DNA of 64,000 nucleotides. Origin: Pseudomonas sp. PB101 (GTDB lineage: Bacteria > Pseudomonadota > Gammaproteobacteria > Pseudomonadales > Pseudomonadaceae). Made by a program: the position numbers and the translations under genes. The stretch is taken from contig NZ_RWIR01000051.1 of the NCBI RefSeq assembly GCF_009764265.1, forward strand, positions 118,511-182,510, in the 5' to 3' direction. The notes under the pieces were generated by a model that worked only from the letters and a program-made list of their open reading frames with translations, was not told the origin of the DNA and searched no databases. Shown piece after piece: positions 27,476-35,697 of this stretch. Numbering within the stretch: position 1 is the first letter of the stretch; each line of letters starts with the position of its first letter.

Positions 27476-28696
27476 TTAAGCCGCATCGCGCTTGGCGTCG
27501 TTGCGGTAAGCCTCTACCGCCTCGATCAAGGCTTGAAGAATCTCCGCGCTCTCGCCGATCACCGAGAGGTCCGCACGCTTGATCATGTCGCAGCCAGGGT
27601 CGAGGTTGATCGCCACCACCTTGTCGCAGGCACCGATGCCTTGCAGGTGCTGGATCGCCCCGGAAATCCCCACCGCCACATAGACCCGCGCAGTGACCCA
27701 GGTGCCGGACGCGCCGACCTGACGGTCGCGGGCCATGAAGCCGTCGTCCACCGCCACCCGTGATGCACCTTCGGTCGCGCCGAGGGCTTCGGCGGTCCTG
27801 TGGAAAAGTCCCCAGTCCTTGACCCCGTTGCCGCCGGAGAAAATGAACTCGGCTTCGGCCATGGGGATTGCCGCCGGATCGACCGCCACCGCCCCCAGGT
27901 CCTCGATGCGCGACAGGCTGCGCGCCACAGTTGTGGATAACTCCACCGGCAACGCTTCATGACGGGTTTCACTGACCGGTTCGGCGCACTCGGCCGCCGC
28001 CAGAATCAAGCGCGCAACCGGACGCGCGAGGTCTTGCAGACCGGCACCGGCGCGGCCGATGCACTCCTGATCCTTGACCTGCCAGACCCGCGTCGCCGGG
28101 CGTTCGCCCAGCGCTGCGGCAAAGCGTCGGCCAAGCTCGCCACCGCCGCTGCGGCTGTCCGGCAGCAACCAGTGACGCGGGCTGAACTGGTTATCCACAG
28201 CCCGCAGGCCCTGGACCCGTTGTTCCGGTGCATACCCGCTGAACTCTTCACCTTCGAGCACCAACAGACGATCAACGCCCGCCGTGGCAAACGCGCTTTC
28301 CTTGTGTTCGCCGAACACCACCGCCAGTACCGCGCCGTCGCTGCCGGCCAGTTGACGGGCCAGGCCAAGCAGGTCGCGGTCATGGCTGCTCAGACGGCCA
28401 CCGACCATGTCGGGTACCACGCAGATGTAGTGCGCCGGGGCAGGCACTTGATGCAGCGGCAATTGCACTTCAACAGCGGCGGTACGCTTGGTCGCCCCGC
28501 CCTGCTGCGCGCCACTGCGGTCGATTCGCTTGATCCCGTTGGGGCCGATAAAGCCAATGCCATGGGGATTCTTGCGGATGACACCGTTGGGCCCCATCCA
28601 GCTGTGTTGCGCCGGCTGCATGGCCGCATGCAGCGGGTGCAGACGGTTGCGGGCGATCCATTCGGCCCGCGGGTCGCGGCGGATAATGTCGCTCAT
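27476..28696 (-). CDS. etfA: Electron transfer flavoprotein alpha subunit (dimethylglycine operon)
   Basis: A 406-residue ETF alpha. The FAD-binding C-terminal domain shows VGASGTWVTARVYVAVGISG and INLDPGCDMIKRADLSVIGE. It is longer than a typical ETF alpha (~310) because of an N-terminal extension (about 1-70) rich in Arg, Asn and Gly. Its ATG overlaps the dgcB stop by one base. It contains three DnaA-box-like 9-mers, one built from the rare codons TTA and ACA. Confidence 0.92.
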   Translation of the reverse strand: MSDIIRRDPRAEWIARNRLHPLHAAMQPAQHSWMGPNGVIRKNPHGIGFIGPNGIKRIDRSGAQQGGATKRTAAVEVQLPLHQVPAPAHYICVVPDMVGGRLSSHDRDLLGLARQLAGSDGAVLAVVFGEHKESAFATAGVDRLLVLEGEEFSGYAPEQRVQGLRAVDNQFSPRHWLLPDSRSGGGELGRRFAAALGERPATRVWQVKDQECIGRAGAGLQDLARPVARLILAAAECAEPVSETRHEALPVELSTTVARSLSRIEDLGAVAVDPAAIPMAEAEFIFSGGNGVKDWGLFHRTAEALGATEGASRVAVDDGFMARDRQVGASGTWVTARVYVAVGISGAIQHLQGIGACDKVVAINLDPGCDMIKRADLSVIGESAEILQALIEAVEAYRNDAKRDAA

Positions 28697-30645
28697 CAGT
28701 GCACCTCCGCAGGTTCACGTTGGGCCGGAGCCGCCGGTTTGCTTGGCGCTGCGTCTTCGAGCAATGCGTCGGCCACCAGTTCAGCGATGTCCTTGATCAG
28801 CGGCCGAGGTTCGACCACACCTTCGAGCATCGCAGTGCATTGCGGGCAACCCACGGCCACCAGTTCGGCGCCCGTCTCGCGGATGTCTTCCATGCGCATG
28901 TCGGGAATCCGTTGCTTGCCGGGAATGTCAGTGATCGGCGCGCCGCCACCGCCGCCGCAGCAGCGCGAGCGGAAACCGGAACGTTGCATCTCTTTGACTT
29001 CGATCCCGAGGGCGCGCAGCACCTGGCGCGGCGCCTCATACTCGCCGTTGTAGCGACCGAGGTAGCACGGGTCGTGATAGGTCACGCTGTCGCCTTTGTG
29101 CTGACCGAGATTGAGCGCCCCAGCGTCGATGATTTCCGCCATGTAGGTGCTGTGGTGCTGCACCAGGTAGTTGCCATCGAAGGCGCCGTATTCGTTTTTC
29201 AGCACGTGGAAGCTGTGTGGGTCGCAGGTGACGATGCGGTTGAAGCTGTACTTGGCCAGGGTCTGGATGTTGCGTTTGGCCAACAGCTGGAAGGTCGCTT
29301 CGTCGCCCAGGCGCCGGGCCACGTCACCGCTGTCACGCTCTTCGAGGCCGAGCACGGCGAAGTCGATTTTCGCCGCCTTGAGCACTTTGACGAAGGCGCG
29401 CAGGGTGCGCTGGTTGCGCATGTCGAAGGCACCGTCGCCCACCCAGAACAGTACGTCGGTGGATTTCTTTTCGCTGAGCAGGTTGAGGTTCAGGTCTGCC
29501 GCCCAGTTCATCCGCCCGCCCGGCGCAAAGCCGCCCGGATTGTCGGTGGCGATCAGGTTTTCCAGGACTTCGGCACCCTTGTTCGGGGTGGCGCCTTTTT
29601 CCAGGGTCAGGTGGCGACGCATGTCGACGATGGCGTCGACGTGCTCGATCATCATCGGGCATTCCTCGACGCAGGCGCGACAAGTCGTGCACGACCACAG
29701 GGTCTCGGCGTCCACCAGGCCGTTGACGATCGGCTGATGCGGATTGCCGCCGTGCTCGCCAACCGGTTTACCCGGATACGGGCTGCCGGCGAATTTCGCA
29801 TCGGTGCCACCGGCCAGGCCGACGACCATGTCCTGAATCAGTTTTTTCGGGTTCAGCGGCTGGCCGGCGGCGAACGCCGGGCACGCTGCTTCGCATTTGC
29901 CGCACTGCACGCAGGCGTCGAAACCGAGCAACTGGTTCCAGGTGAAATCCTTGGGTTTTTCCACGCCCAGTGGTGCGCTCGGGTCGTTCAGGTCCAGAGG
30001 TTTGAGGCCCGTGGAACGACCACCGCCGAAGCGTTCGGCGCGACGGTGCCAGGCCAGGTGCAAGGCACCGGCGAAGGCGTGCTTCATCGGCCCGCCCCAG
30101 GTCATGCCGAAGAACAGTTCCGACACGCCCCACAACACGCCAACCCCGAGAATCGCCGCCAACAGCCAGCCACCGAAGTTTTCCGGGAGGATCCCGGCCA
30201 CCGGCAGGGTCAACAGGAAGAACGAGGCCGAGAACGCCAGCAAGCTTTTCGGCAGGCGCATCCACGGGCCTTTCGACAGGCGTGAAGGCGGGTTGTGTCG
30301 ACGCAGATAAACGAAGACCGCGCCAACGAACATCACTGCCGACATCAGCAGCAACGCATAGCCGAGGAAGCGGTTATGCAGGCCGAAACCATGCACCAGA
30401 ATCGCCAGCACGATGGACGCTACCGCACCGCCAGCCGTGGCGACGTGGGTATTGGCAATGTATTTGTCCCGCGCCACTACGTGGTGCAAATCGACCATGT
30501 AACGCTTGGGCATGGCGAACAGGCCGCCGATCAGGTCGACTTTCGAAGCCCGGCCCCGGCGCCACATGGCCACCCGCCGCAACGCGCCCAGGACACCAAG
30601 GCCCAGGGCGGCGAACAACAGGATTGGAAGAAGGGTGTTCAACAT
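28696..30645 (-). CDS. dgcB: Membrane iron-sulfur protein DgcB
   Basis: A 649-residue protein. Residues ~1-200 hold about five transmembrane helices of NarI-like type; two [4Fe-4S] motifs follow (CVQCGKCEAACP and CTTCRACVEECP); the C-terminal half has CCG-type cysteine domains, ending in RCCGGGGG. It is required for dimethylglycine use in P. aeruginosa. The fold is that of HdrD/DUF224 membrane oxidoreductases. Start at 30645 (MLNTLLPILL) has GGGAG upstream; an open frame to 30741 crosses a REP. Confidence 0.94.
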   Translation of the reverse strand: MLNTLLPILLFAALGLGVLGALRRVAMWRRGRASKVDLIGGLFAMPKRYMVDLHHVVARDKYIANTHVATAGGAVASIVLAILVHGFGLHNRFLGYALLLMSAVMFVGAVFVYLRRHNPPSRLSKGPWMRLPKSLLAFSASFFLLTLPVAGILPENFGGWLLAAILGVGVLWGVSELFFGMTWGGPMKHAFAGALHLAWHRRAERFGGGRSTGLKPLDLNDPSAPLGVEKPKDFTWNQLLGFDACVQCGKCEAACPAFAAGQPLNPKKLIQDMVVGLAGGTDAKFAGSPYPGKPVGEHGGNPHQPIVNGLVDAETLWSCTTCRACVEECPMMIEHVDAIVDMRRHLTLEKGATPNKGAEVLENLIATDNPGGFAPGGRMNWAADLNLNLLSEKKSTDVLFWVGDGAFDMRNQRTLRAFVKVLKAAKIDFAVLGLEERDSGDVARRLGDEATFQLLAKRNIQTLAKYSFNRIVTCDPHSFHVLKNEYGAFDGNYLVQHHSTYMAEIIDAGALNLGQHKGDSVTYHDPCYLGRYNGEYEAPRQVLRALGIEVKEMQRSGFRSRCCGGGGGAPITDIPGKQRIPDMRMEDIRETGAELVAVGCPQCTAMLEGVVEPRPLIKDIAELVADALLEDAAPSKPAAPAQREPAEVH

Positions 30646-30698
30646 AGGTGTTGCTCCCAAGACCTCGGGTCTTGCAGGTCGAGATGCCTTACTCGGTT

Positions 30699-30792
30699 CC
30701 TGTGGGAGCGGGCTTGCCCGCGATTGCATTCTGTCAGTCACATTTGAATTGACTGACCCACCGCTATCGCGGGCAAGCCCGCTCCCACAGGG
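30699..30792. repeat. REP pair between dgcA and dgcB
   Basis: Inverted arms at 30699-30724 (CCTGTGGGAGCGGGCTTGCC) and 30765-30792 inside the operon. Confidence 0.8.
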
Positions 30793-30806
30793 TCATGTGC
30801 AAGCCT

Positions 30807-32867
30807 TTAGAAATCCTTGCACAACCGCAGTGCGTCATAGATCGCCGCATGCACGTTCCGCTGGGCCACGCAGTCGCCGATGCGGAACAGCAGGTAGCCG
30901 TCGCCGCTCTGCTCCAGGCAAGGCTGCGGCTTGATCGCGAACAAGGCTTCGACGTCGATCTGGCCCTTGTTGCGCGAGCCTTCCTTCATCGCGTAGTAGA
31001 TCTCCTCGTCCGGACGCACGCCGTTCTCGATCACCACCTGGTCCACCACCCGCTCCTCTTTGGCGCCGGTGTATTCGTTCTCCAGCACCGCCACCAGCTT
31101 GTCGCCTTCGCGGTAGACCTTCTCCAGCATCATGTCGCCGGTCATGATCACTTCTTTCGGGTACATGCTGCGGTAGTAAGTCGGGAACGACGTACCACCG
31201 ATGGCCACGCCCGGCTTGATGTCGTCGGTGACGATCTCGACCTGGCTGCCCTTGTCCGCAATGAAGTCGGCGGTCGACATGCCGGTGAATTCGCAAATGG
31301 TGTCGTAGACCAGCACGTTCTTGCCCGGCGCCACCTTGCCGTCGAGCACATCCCAGCTGCTGACCACCAGGCCTTCAGCCGCGCCCCAGTGTTCGTTCTG
31401 TTCGATGAACGGATGACCGCCGACGGCCAGCACTACCACGTCCGGACGCAGGTCCATGATGGTCGGCGCATCCGCCGCCGTGCCCAGGCGCAGGTCGACT
31501 TTCAACCGAGCCAGTTCCAGCTGATACCAGCGGGTGATACCGGCGATCTGGTCCCGTTGCGGTGCTTTCGAGGCCGTGGTGATTTGCCCGCCGATGAATT
31601 CCTTCTTCTCGAACAGGGTCACGTCGTGGCCACGTTCGGCGGCGACGCGAGCGGCTTCCATCCCGGCAGGACCGGCGCCGACCACCACAACCTTGCGTTT
31701 CACGCCGGTGGTCTTTTCGATGATGTGCGGCACACCCATGTACTCACGGGACGTCGCGGCGTTCTGGATGCACAGCACATCCAGGCCCTGATACTGACGG
31801 TCGATGCAGTAGTTGGCACCGACGCACTGCTTGATCTGGTCGATCTGGCCCATCTTGATCTTGGCGATCAGGTGCGGGTCGGCGATGTGCGCGCGGGTCA
31901 TGCCGACCATGTCGACGTAACCGCCTTCCAGAATGCGCGTGGCCTGGTTCGGATCCTTGATGTTCTGCGCGTGCAGCACCGGAACCTTGACCACTTCCTT
32001 GATGCCGGCAGCCAGATGCAGGAACGGCTCCGGTGGATAACTCATGTTCGGAATCACGTTGGCCAGGGTGTTGTGGGTGTCGCAACCCGAGCCGACGACG
32101 CCGAGGAAATCGAGCATGCCGGTGTCGTCGTAGTACTTGGCGATCTGCTTCATGTCTTCATGGGACAGACCGTCCGGGTGGAACTCGTCACCGCAGATGC
32201 GCATGCCCACGCAAAAGTCGTCACCGACCTCGGCGCGCACGGCTTTCAACACTTCCAGGCCGAATTTCATGCGGCCTTCGAAGGTGCCGCCCCATTCGTC
32301 GGTACGCTTGTTGACCCGCGGGCTCCAGAACTGGTCGATCATGTGCTGGTGCACCGCCGACAATTCGACACCGTCCAGGCCACCGGCCTTGGCGCGGCGT
32401 GCCGCTTGCGCGTAGTTGCCGATCACCCGCCAGATCTCTTCCGGCTCGATGGTCTTGCAGGTGGCACGGTGCACCGGCTCACGCACGCCCGATGGCGACA
32501 TCAGGGTCGGCCAGTTGAAACCGTCCCAACGCGAGCGACGGCCCATGTGGGTAATCTGGATCATGATCTTGGCGCCGTGCTTGTGCATGGCGTCGGCCAG
32601 ATTCTGGAAGTGCGGAATGATGCGGTCGGTCGACAGGTTGACCGAACTCCACCACTCCTGCGGGCTGTCGATGGCGACCACCGACGAACCGCCGCAAATC
32701 GCCAGGCCGATCCCGCCCTTGGCTTTCTCTTCGTAATACTTGACGTACCGGTCGGTGGTCATGCCGCCGTCGGTGGCATAGACCTCGGCGTGCGCGGTGC
32801 TGAGCACGCGGTTGCGGATGGTCAGTTTGCCGATCTGGATCGGCTGGAACATTGCTTCGAAAGCCAT
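30807..32867 (-). CDS. dgcA: Dimethylglycine dehydrogenase DgcA
   Basis: A 686-residue flavoprotein of the trimethylamine-dehydrogenase/old-yellow-enzyme family. It has an N-terminal FMN TIM barrel (about 1-330), then an iron-sulfur segment and a C-terminal FAD/NAD-type fold with VVVVGAGPAGMEAARVAAERG. It demethylates dimethylglycine to sarcosine. The cluster motif reads C348-V-G-A351-N-Y-C354 ... C366, so the second of the four cysteines used in trimethylamine dehydrogenase is alanine. It starts 15 bp after the DUF5943 gene. Confidence 0.94.
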   Translation of the reverse strand: MAFEAMFQPIQIGKLTIRNRVLSTAHAEVYATDGGMTTDRYVKYYEEKAKGGIGLAICGGSSVVAIDSPQEWWSSVNLSTDRIIPHFQNLADAMHKHGAKIMIQITHMGRRSRWDGFNWPTLMSPSGVREPVHRATCKTIEPEEIWRVIGNYAQAARRAKAGGLDGVELSAVHQHMIDQFWSPRVNKRTDEWGGTFEGRMKFGLEVLKAVRAEVGDDFCVGMRICGDEFHPDGLSHEDMKQIAKYYDDTGMLDFLGVVGSGCDTHNTLANVIPNMSYPPEPFLHLAAGIKEVVKVPVLHAQNIKDPNQATRILEGGYVDMVGMTRAHIADPHLIAKIKMGQIDQIKQCVGANYCIDRQYQGLDVLCIQNAATSREYMGVPHIIEKTTGVKRKVVVVGAGPAGMEAARVAAERGHDVTLFEKKEFIGGQITTASKAPQRDQIAGITRWYQLELARLKVDLRLGTAADAPTIMDLRPDVVVLAVGGHPFIEQNEHWGAAEGLVVSSWDVLDGKVAPGKNVLVYDTICEFTGMSTADFIADKGSQVEIVTDDIKPGVAIGGTSFPTYYRSMYPKEVIMTGDMMLEKVYREGDKLVAVLENEYTGAKEERVVDQVVIENGVRPDEEIYYAMKEGSRNKGQIDVEALFAIKPQPCLEQSGDGYLLFRIGDCVAQRNVHAAIYDALRLCKDF

Positions 32868-32882
32868 GGCGGGTTCCTCGAC

Positions 32883-33413
32883 TTACAACGGCTTGACGAT
32901 GAACAAGCCGTCTTCGTGGCCCTCTTCGGAGCCACCGTAGACTTGCTCGGCCACGGTGCGGATCTTGCTGCCGCGAGCGGCGAGGATCTGGTCCATCGCC
33001 CCGGCAAACCAACCGGTGAACATGTAGTCGACCTTGCGCCCGACCTTGCCGTACACGTAGACGAACGCCGAGTGTTCGAGCTTGACGCTGGCGGTGCCTT
33101 TGTCGAGGTCGATGTCCTGGATCTTGAACAGGCCCCAGCCGCGCTGCGACAGGCGCTTCATGTAGTGCTCGAACACCGCGACGCCTTCCAGGCCGTGGCA
33201 TTCGGCTTCTTTTTCACACCAGTGCCAGGCGGACTTGTAGCCAGCCTTGTAGAGGATCTCGGCATAGGCTTCGGCGCCCAGCACTTCCTCGATGCCCATG
33301 TGATTGTTGACGAAGAAATGGCGCGGTACATACAGCATCGGCAGGGCGTCGGAGGTCCAGACACCGGTTTCGCTGTCGACTTCGATAGGCAATTGCGGGG
33401 CGATCTTGGCCAT
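32883..33413 (-). CDS. DUF5943 / 4-vinyl-reductase-like protein of the dgc operon
   Basis: A 176-residue soluble protein (compare PA5397). It contains MLYVPRHFFVNNHMGIEEVL and a C-terminal FTGWFAGAMDQILA segment typical of 4-vinyl-reductase/V4R-like small-molecule-binding folds. No catalytic motif is evident. Its fixed place just before dgcA suggests a helper or sensor for dimethylglycine oxidation; this is inference. Confidence 0.75.
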   Translation of the reverse strand: MAKIAPQLPIEVDSETGVWTSDALPMLYVPRHFFVNNHMGIEEVLGAEAYAEILYKAGYKSAWHWCEKEAECHGLEGVAVFEHYMKRLSQRGWGLFKIQDIDLDKGTASVKLEHSAFVYVYGKVGRKVDYMFTGWFAGAMDQILAARGSKIRTVAEQVYGGSEEGHEDGLFIVKPL

Positions 33414-33497
33414 GGAAACTTAACTCCAGAAAATTCGTGGTCAGTGCTTAGCAAAGCTTTTGCTTTGCTCTTATAAACAAGCGGTGTGAATGACTTT

Positions 33498-33618
33498 GGA
33501 GCCGTAGCGAGCACGTCGAGAGCAAGGAAGGACCGGAGCGACAAGCGAGACAGTACGGGACGTACGGCGAGCTTGGCGCGAGGACCTGACGCAGCTATCG
33601 GCGAGCGGAGTAGGCTCC
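33498..33618. other. Purine-rich structured intergenic element
   Basis: The 213-bp gap between the dipeptidase and DUF5943 genes holds a 121-bp element framed by GGAGCC (33498) and GGCTCC (33613-33618). Inside are GAGCGACAAGCGAGACAGT and the small hairpin GTAC-GGGAC-GTAC (33562-33574 region). It looks like a dispersed intergenic repeat or a structured RNA rather than coding sequence. No family could be named. Confidence 0.4.
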
Positions 33619-33626
33619 AGAGTTAT

Positions 33627-34604
33627 TCACTCGCCCCAGACGTCTTTCAGGACGGCCACCCAGTTCTCGCCCATGATCTTGCGCACCACGCGCTCGGAAT
33701 GGCCGCGCTTGAGCAGGGTTTCGGTCAGGTTCGGGAACTCGCCGACGGTGCGGATGCCCAGCGGGTTGATGATCTTGCCGAAGCTGGTCAGGCGGCGGGC
33801 GTAGCCCTTGTCGTGGGTCAGGTACTCGAAGAAGTCCTGGCCATGGCCCTGGGTGAAGTCGGTGCCGATGCCGATGGCGTCTTCGCCCACCAGGTTCATG
33901 GTGTATTCGATCGCTTCGGCGTAGTCGTCGATGGTCGAATCGATGCCCTTGGCCAGGAACGGCGCGAACATGGTCACACCGACGAAACCGCCGTGGTCGG
34001 CGATGAACTTCAGTTCTTCATCGGACTTGTTGCGCGGGTGTTCCTTGAGCCCCGACGGCAGGCAGTGGGAGTAGCAGACCGGTTTCTTCGATTCGAGGAT
34101 GACTTCTTCGGAAGTCTTGGAACCGACGTGGGACAGGTCGCACATGACGCCGACGCGGTTCATCTCGGCGACGATTTCGCGACCGAAGCCCGACAGGCCG
34201 CCGTCGCGCTCGTAGCAACCGGTGCCCACCAGGTTCTGGGTGTTGTAGCACATCTGCACGATGCCGACGCCGAGCTGCTTGAAGACTTCGACGTAGCCGA
34301 TCTGGTCTTCAAAGGCGTGGGCATTCTGGAAGCCGAAAAGGATGCCGGTCTTGCCCTGCTCCTTGGCCTTGCGGATGTCGGCGGTGGTACGCACCGGAAT
34401 CACCAGGTCGCTGTTCTCGCGGATCAGCTTCTGGCTCGCGGCGATGTTGTTGACGGTGGCCTGGAAGCCCTCCCACACAGACACGGTGCAGTTGGCCGCG
34501 GTCAGACCGCCCTTGCGCATGTCTTCGAACAGTTCACGGTTCCACTTGGCAATAATCAGCCCGTCGATAACGATGCTGTCGGCGTGCAATTCGGCTGGGC
34601 TCAT
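33627..34604 (-). CDS. M19 (renal dipeptidase) family protein of the dgc operon
   Basis: A 325-residue TIM-barrel protein of the membrane dipeptidase family (compare PA5396). It keeps DLSHVG (H159), YSHC (H180) and HPRNKSDEELK. The usual N-terminal DGHxD is DGLII (L16, I18), and the bridging Glu in the GxEGGH region is Q93. So several of the binuclear zinc ligands are absent. It is first gene of the operon leading to dgcA; the real substrate is unknown and classical dipeptidase activity is doubtful. Confidence 0.85.
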   Translation of the reverse strand: MSPAELHADSIVIDGLIIAKWNRELFEDMRKGGLTAANCTVSVWEGFQATVNNIAASQKLIRENSDLVIPVRTTADIRKAKEQGKTGILFGFQNAHAFEDQIGYVEVFKQLGVGIVQMCYNTQNLVGTGCYERDGGLSGFGREIVAEMNRVGVMCDLSHVGSKTSEEVILESKKPVCYSHCLPSGLKEHPRNKSDEELKFIADHGGFVGVTMFAPFLAKGIDSTIDDYAEAIEYTMNLVGEDAIGIGTDFTQGHGQDFFEYLTHDKGYARRLTSFGKIINPLGIRTVGEFPNLTETLLKRGHSERVVRKIMGENWVAVLKDVWGE

Positions 34605-34828
34605 CAGGCTGTCCCCTTATTAGCGATTCATGCGCCGAATCGTCTGCCGGCGCTTTGGGGCCAGCATATGCCTGAGGGCCGGGATGACCGGGTGCAAAAA
34701 CGACAGGGGGTTTGCCGAAAGCGTCAATCCGCGACAAAGGGTCGTCGCCAGGCACAATCGCCGACCTGTTCAAGGCCCTCGGCTTGGGCCAGAATTCCCC
34801 GCATCACTGGAATAGAGCGGCGACCCGA

Positions 34829-35230
34829 ATGAAATCCATCCTTCTGGCTTTGGCACTGATTGCGACCGGCGTACACGCTGCAGAGGAGGCCGACGACAAC
34901 CCGTGCGACAAAGTCGAAAACGACGTCCAGACCCTCGAATGCTCGGTCTTCAGCAAAACCAGCGCCGAAGACCTGCTCAAGGAAAACCTCCAGGGCCTGA
35001 ACGACCGCATGCAGTCGCAATACGGCAAGAACCCGTCGCAACTGGCCGACATCACCGCCAAGCTCAAGGCCGCCCAACAGCAGTGGCTCAAGACCCGCGA
35101 CGCCGACTGCGCCGTCGAAGCCTTCCCGGCCACCAGTGGCAGCAAGGCGTTCACCATTGCGCAGAATGATTGCGTGGCGCGGATGAGTGATGAACGGTCG
35201 GAGTTTTTGGAGTCGATTGGGCAGGAGTAA
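34829..35230 (+). CDS. LprI-like (DUF1311) exported protein
   Basis: A 133-residue protein with a signal peptide (MKSILLALALIATGVHAAEE). The mature part has paired cysteines (DNPCDKV, LECSVFS, DADCAVEA, QNDCVARM) and the helical LKAAQQQWLKTRDADC typical of the LprI/DUF1311 family, some members of which inhibit lysozyme. Start at 34829 chosen for the signal peptide; an upstream ATG at 34712 would destroy it. It is divergent from the dipeptidase operon. Confidence 0.85.
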   Translation: MKSILLALALIATGVHAAEEADDNPCDKVENDVQTLECSVFSKTSAEDLLKENLQGLNDRMQSQYGKNPSQLADITAKLKAAQQQWLKTRDADCAVEAFPATSGSKAFTIAQNDCVARMSDERSEFLESIGQE

Positions 35231-35246
35231 TCCTGAATATTCCGAT

Positions 35247-35272
35247 GAAAGCTGGAACTGCATCCAGCTTTC
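35247..35272 (+). terminator. Hairpin after the LprI-like gene
   Basis: GAAAGCTGG-AACTGCAT-CCAGCTTTC, a perfect 9-bp stem 17 bases after the stop codon. There is no U-run, so it may be Rho-assisted. Confidence 0.45.
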
Positions 35273-35405
35273 AACAGCACTTTCCCTTCTTCCTACAACA
35301 CGTTCTGACCTCACCTACACGTATTGCCTGGAAGCCCCAATCTGTGGGCTTTTCACGCAACATGCTGACAACTGTTGTTGATTGTTCACCTGAAAAATAT
35401 AAGCA

Positions 35406-35421
35406 AAGATTCGCAAATCTT
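35406..35421. promoter_or_regulatory. Palindromic operator candidate upstream of the toxin-antitoxin pair
   Basis: AAGATT-CGCA-AATCTT, a perfect 6-bp inverted repeat, 22 bp before the toxin ATG. It overlaps a TATAAAA-like -10 region (35420 on). Fits autorepression by the Xre-type antitoxin; not tested. Confidence 0.45.
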
Positions 35422-35442
35422 ATAAAAGACTTATATTCTTCC

Positions 35443-35697
35443 ATGAATAGCATCCACTGGACTCGAAAGGCCGTTAAGCAACTCCTGAAATTGCATTGCG
35501 TTCATCAGGGCCAGGTGCGTGATGCCATCACGGCGCTTTCGGGCATGCCCGATGTGGGCAATGTCAAAGCCCTGGTCGGTCATGGCTATGCTTATCGGCT
35601 GCGTGTCGGTAATTACCGGGTCATGTTTGATTGGGATGGCGCGATCAAAGTGGTCAGTATTCAAGAGGTCAAAAAACGCGATGAACGCACCTACTGA
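35443..35697 (+). CDS. RelE/ParE-family toxin
   Basis: An 84-residue protein with the RelE-like pattern: WTRKAVKQLLKLHCVHQGQV, then YRLRVGNYRVMFDWDGAIKVVSIQEVKKRDERTY. Such toxins cut ribosome-bound mRNA. It precedes and overlaps the antitoxin gene by 17 bases, the order found in HigBA-type modules. The start MNSIHW at 35443 lacks a strong ribosome binding site; a longer frame from 35245 is AT-rich and not family-like. Confidence 0.85.
   Translation: MNSIHWTRKAVKQLLKLHCVHQGQVRDAITALSGMPDVGNVKALVGHGYAYRLRVGNYRVMFDWDGAIKVVSIQEVKKRDERTY

Noticed and set aside
30795..33476. Plus-strand frame of ~890 codons opposite dgcA
   Set aside because: Antisense shadow of dgcA and the DUF5943 gene, without signal, domain or ribosome binding site.
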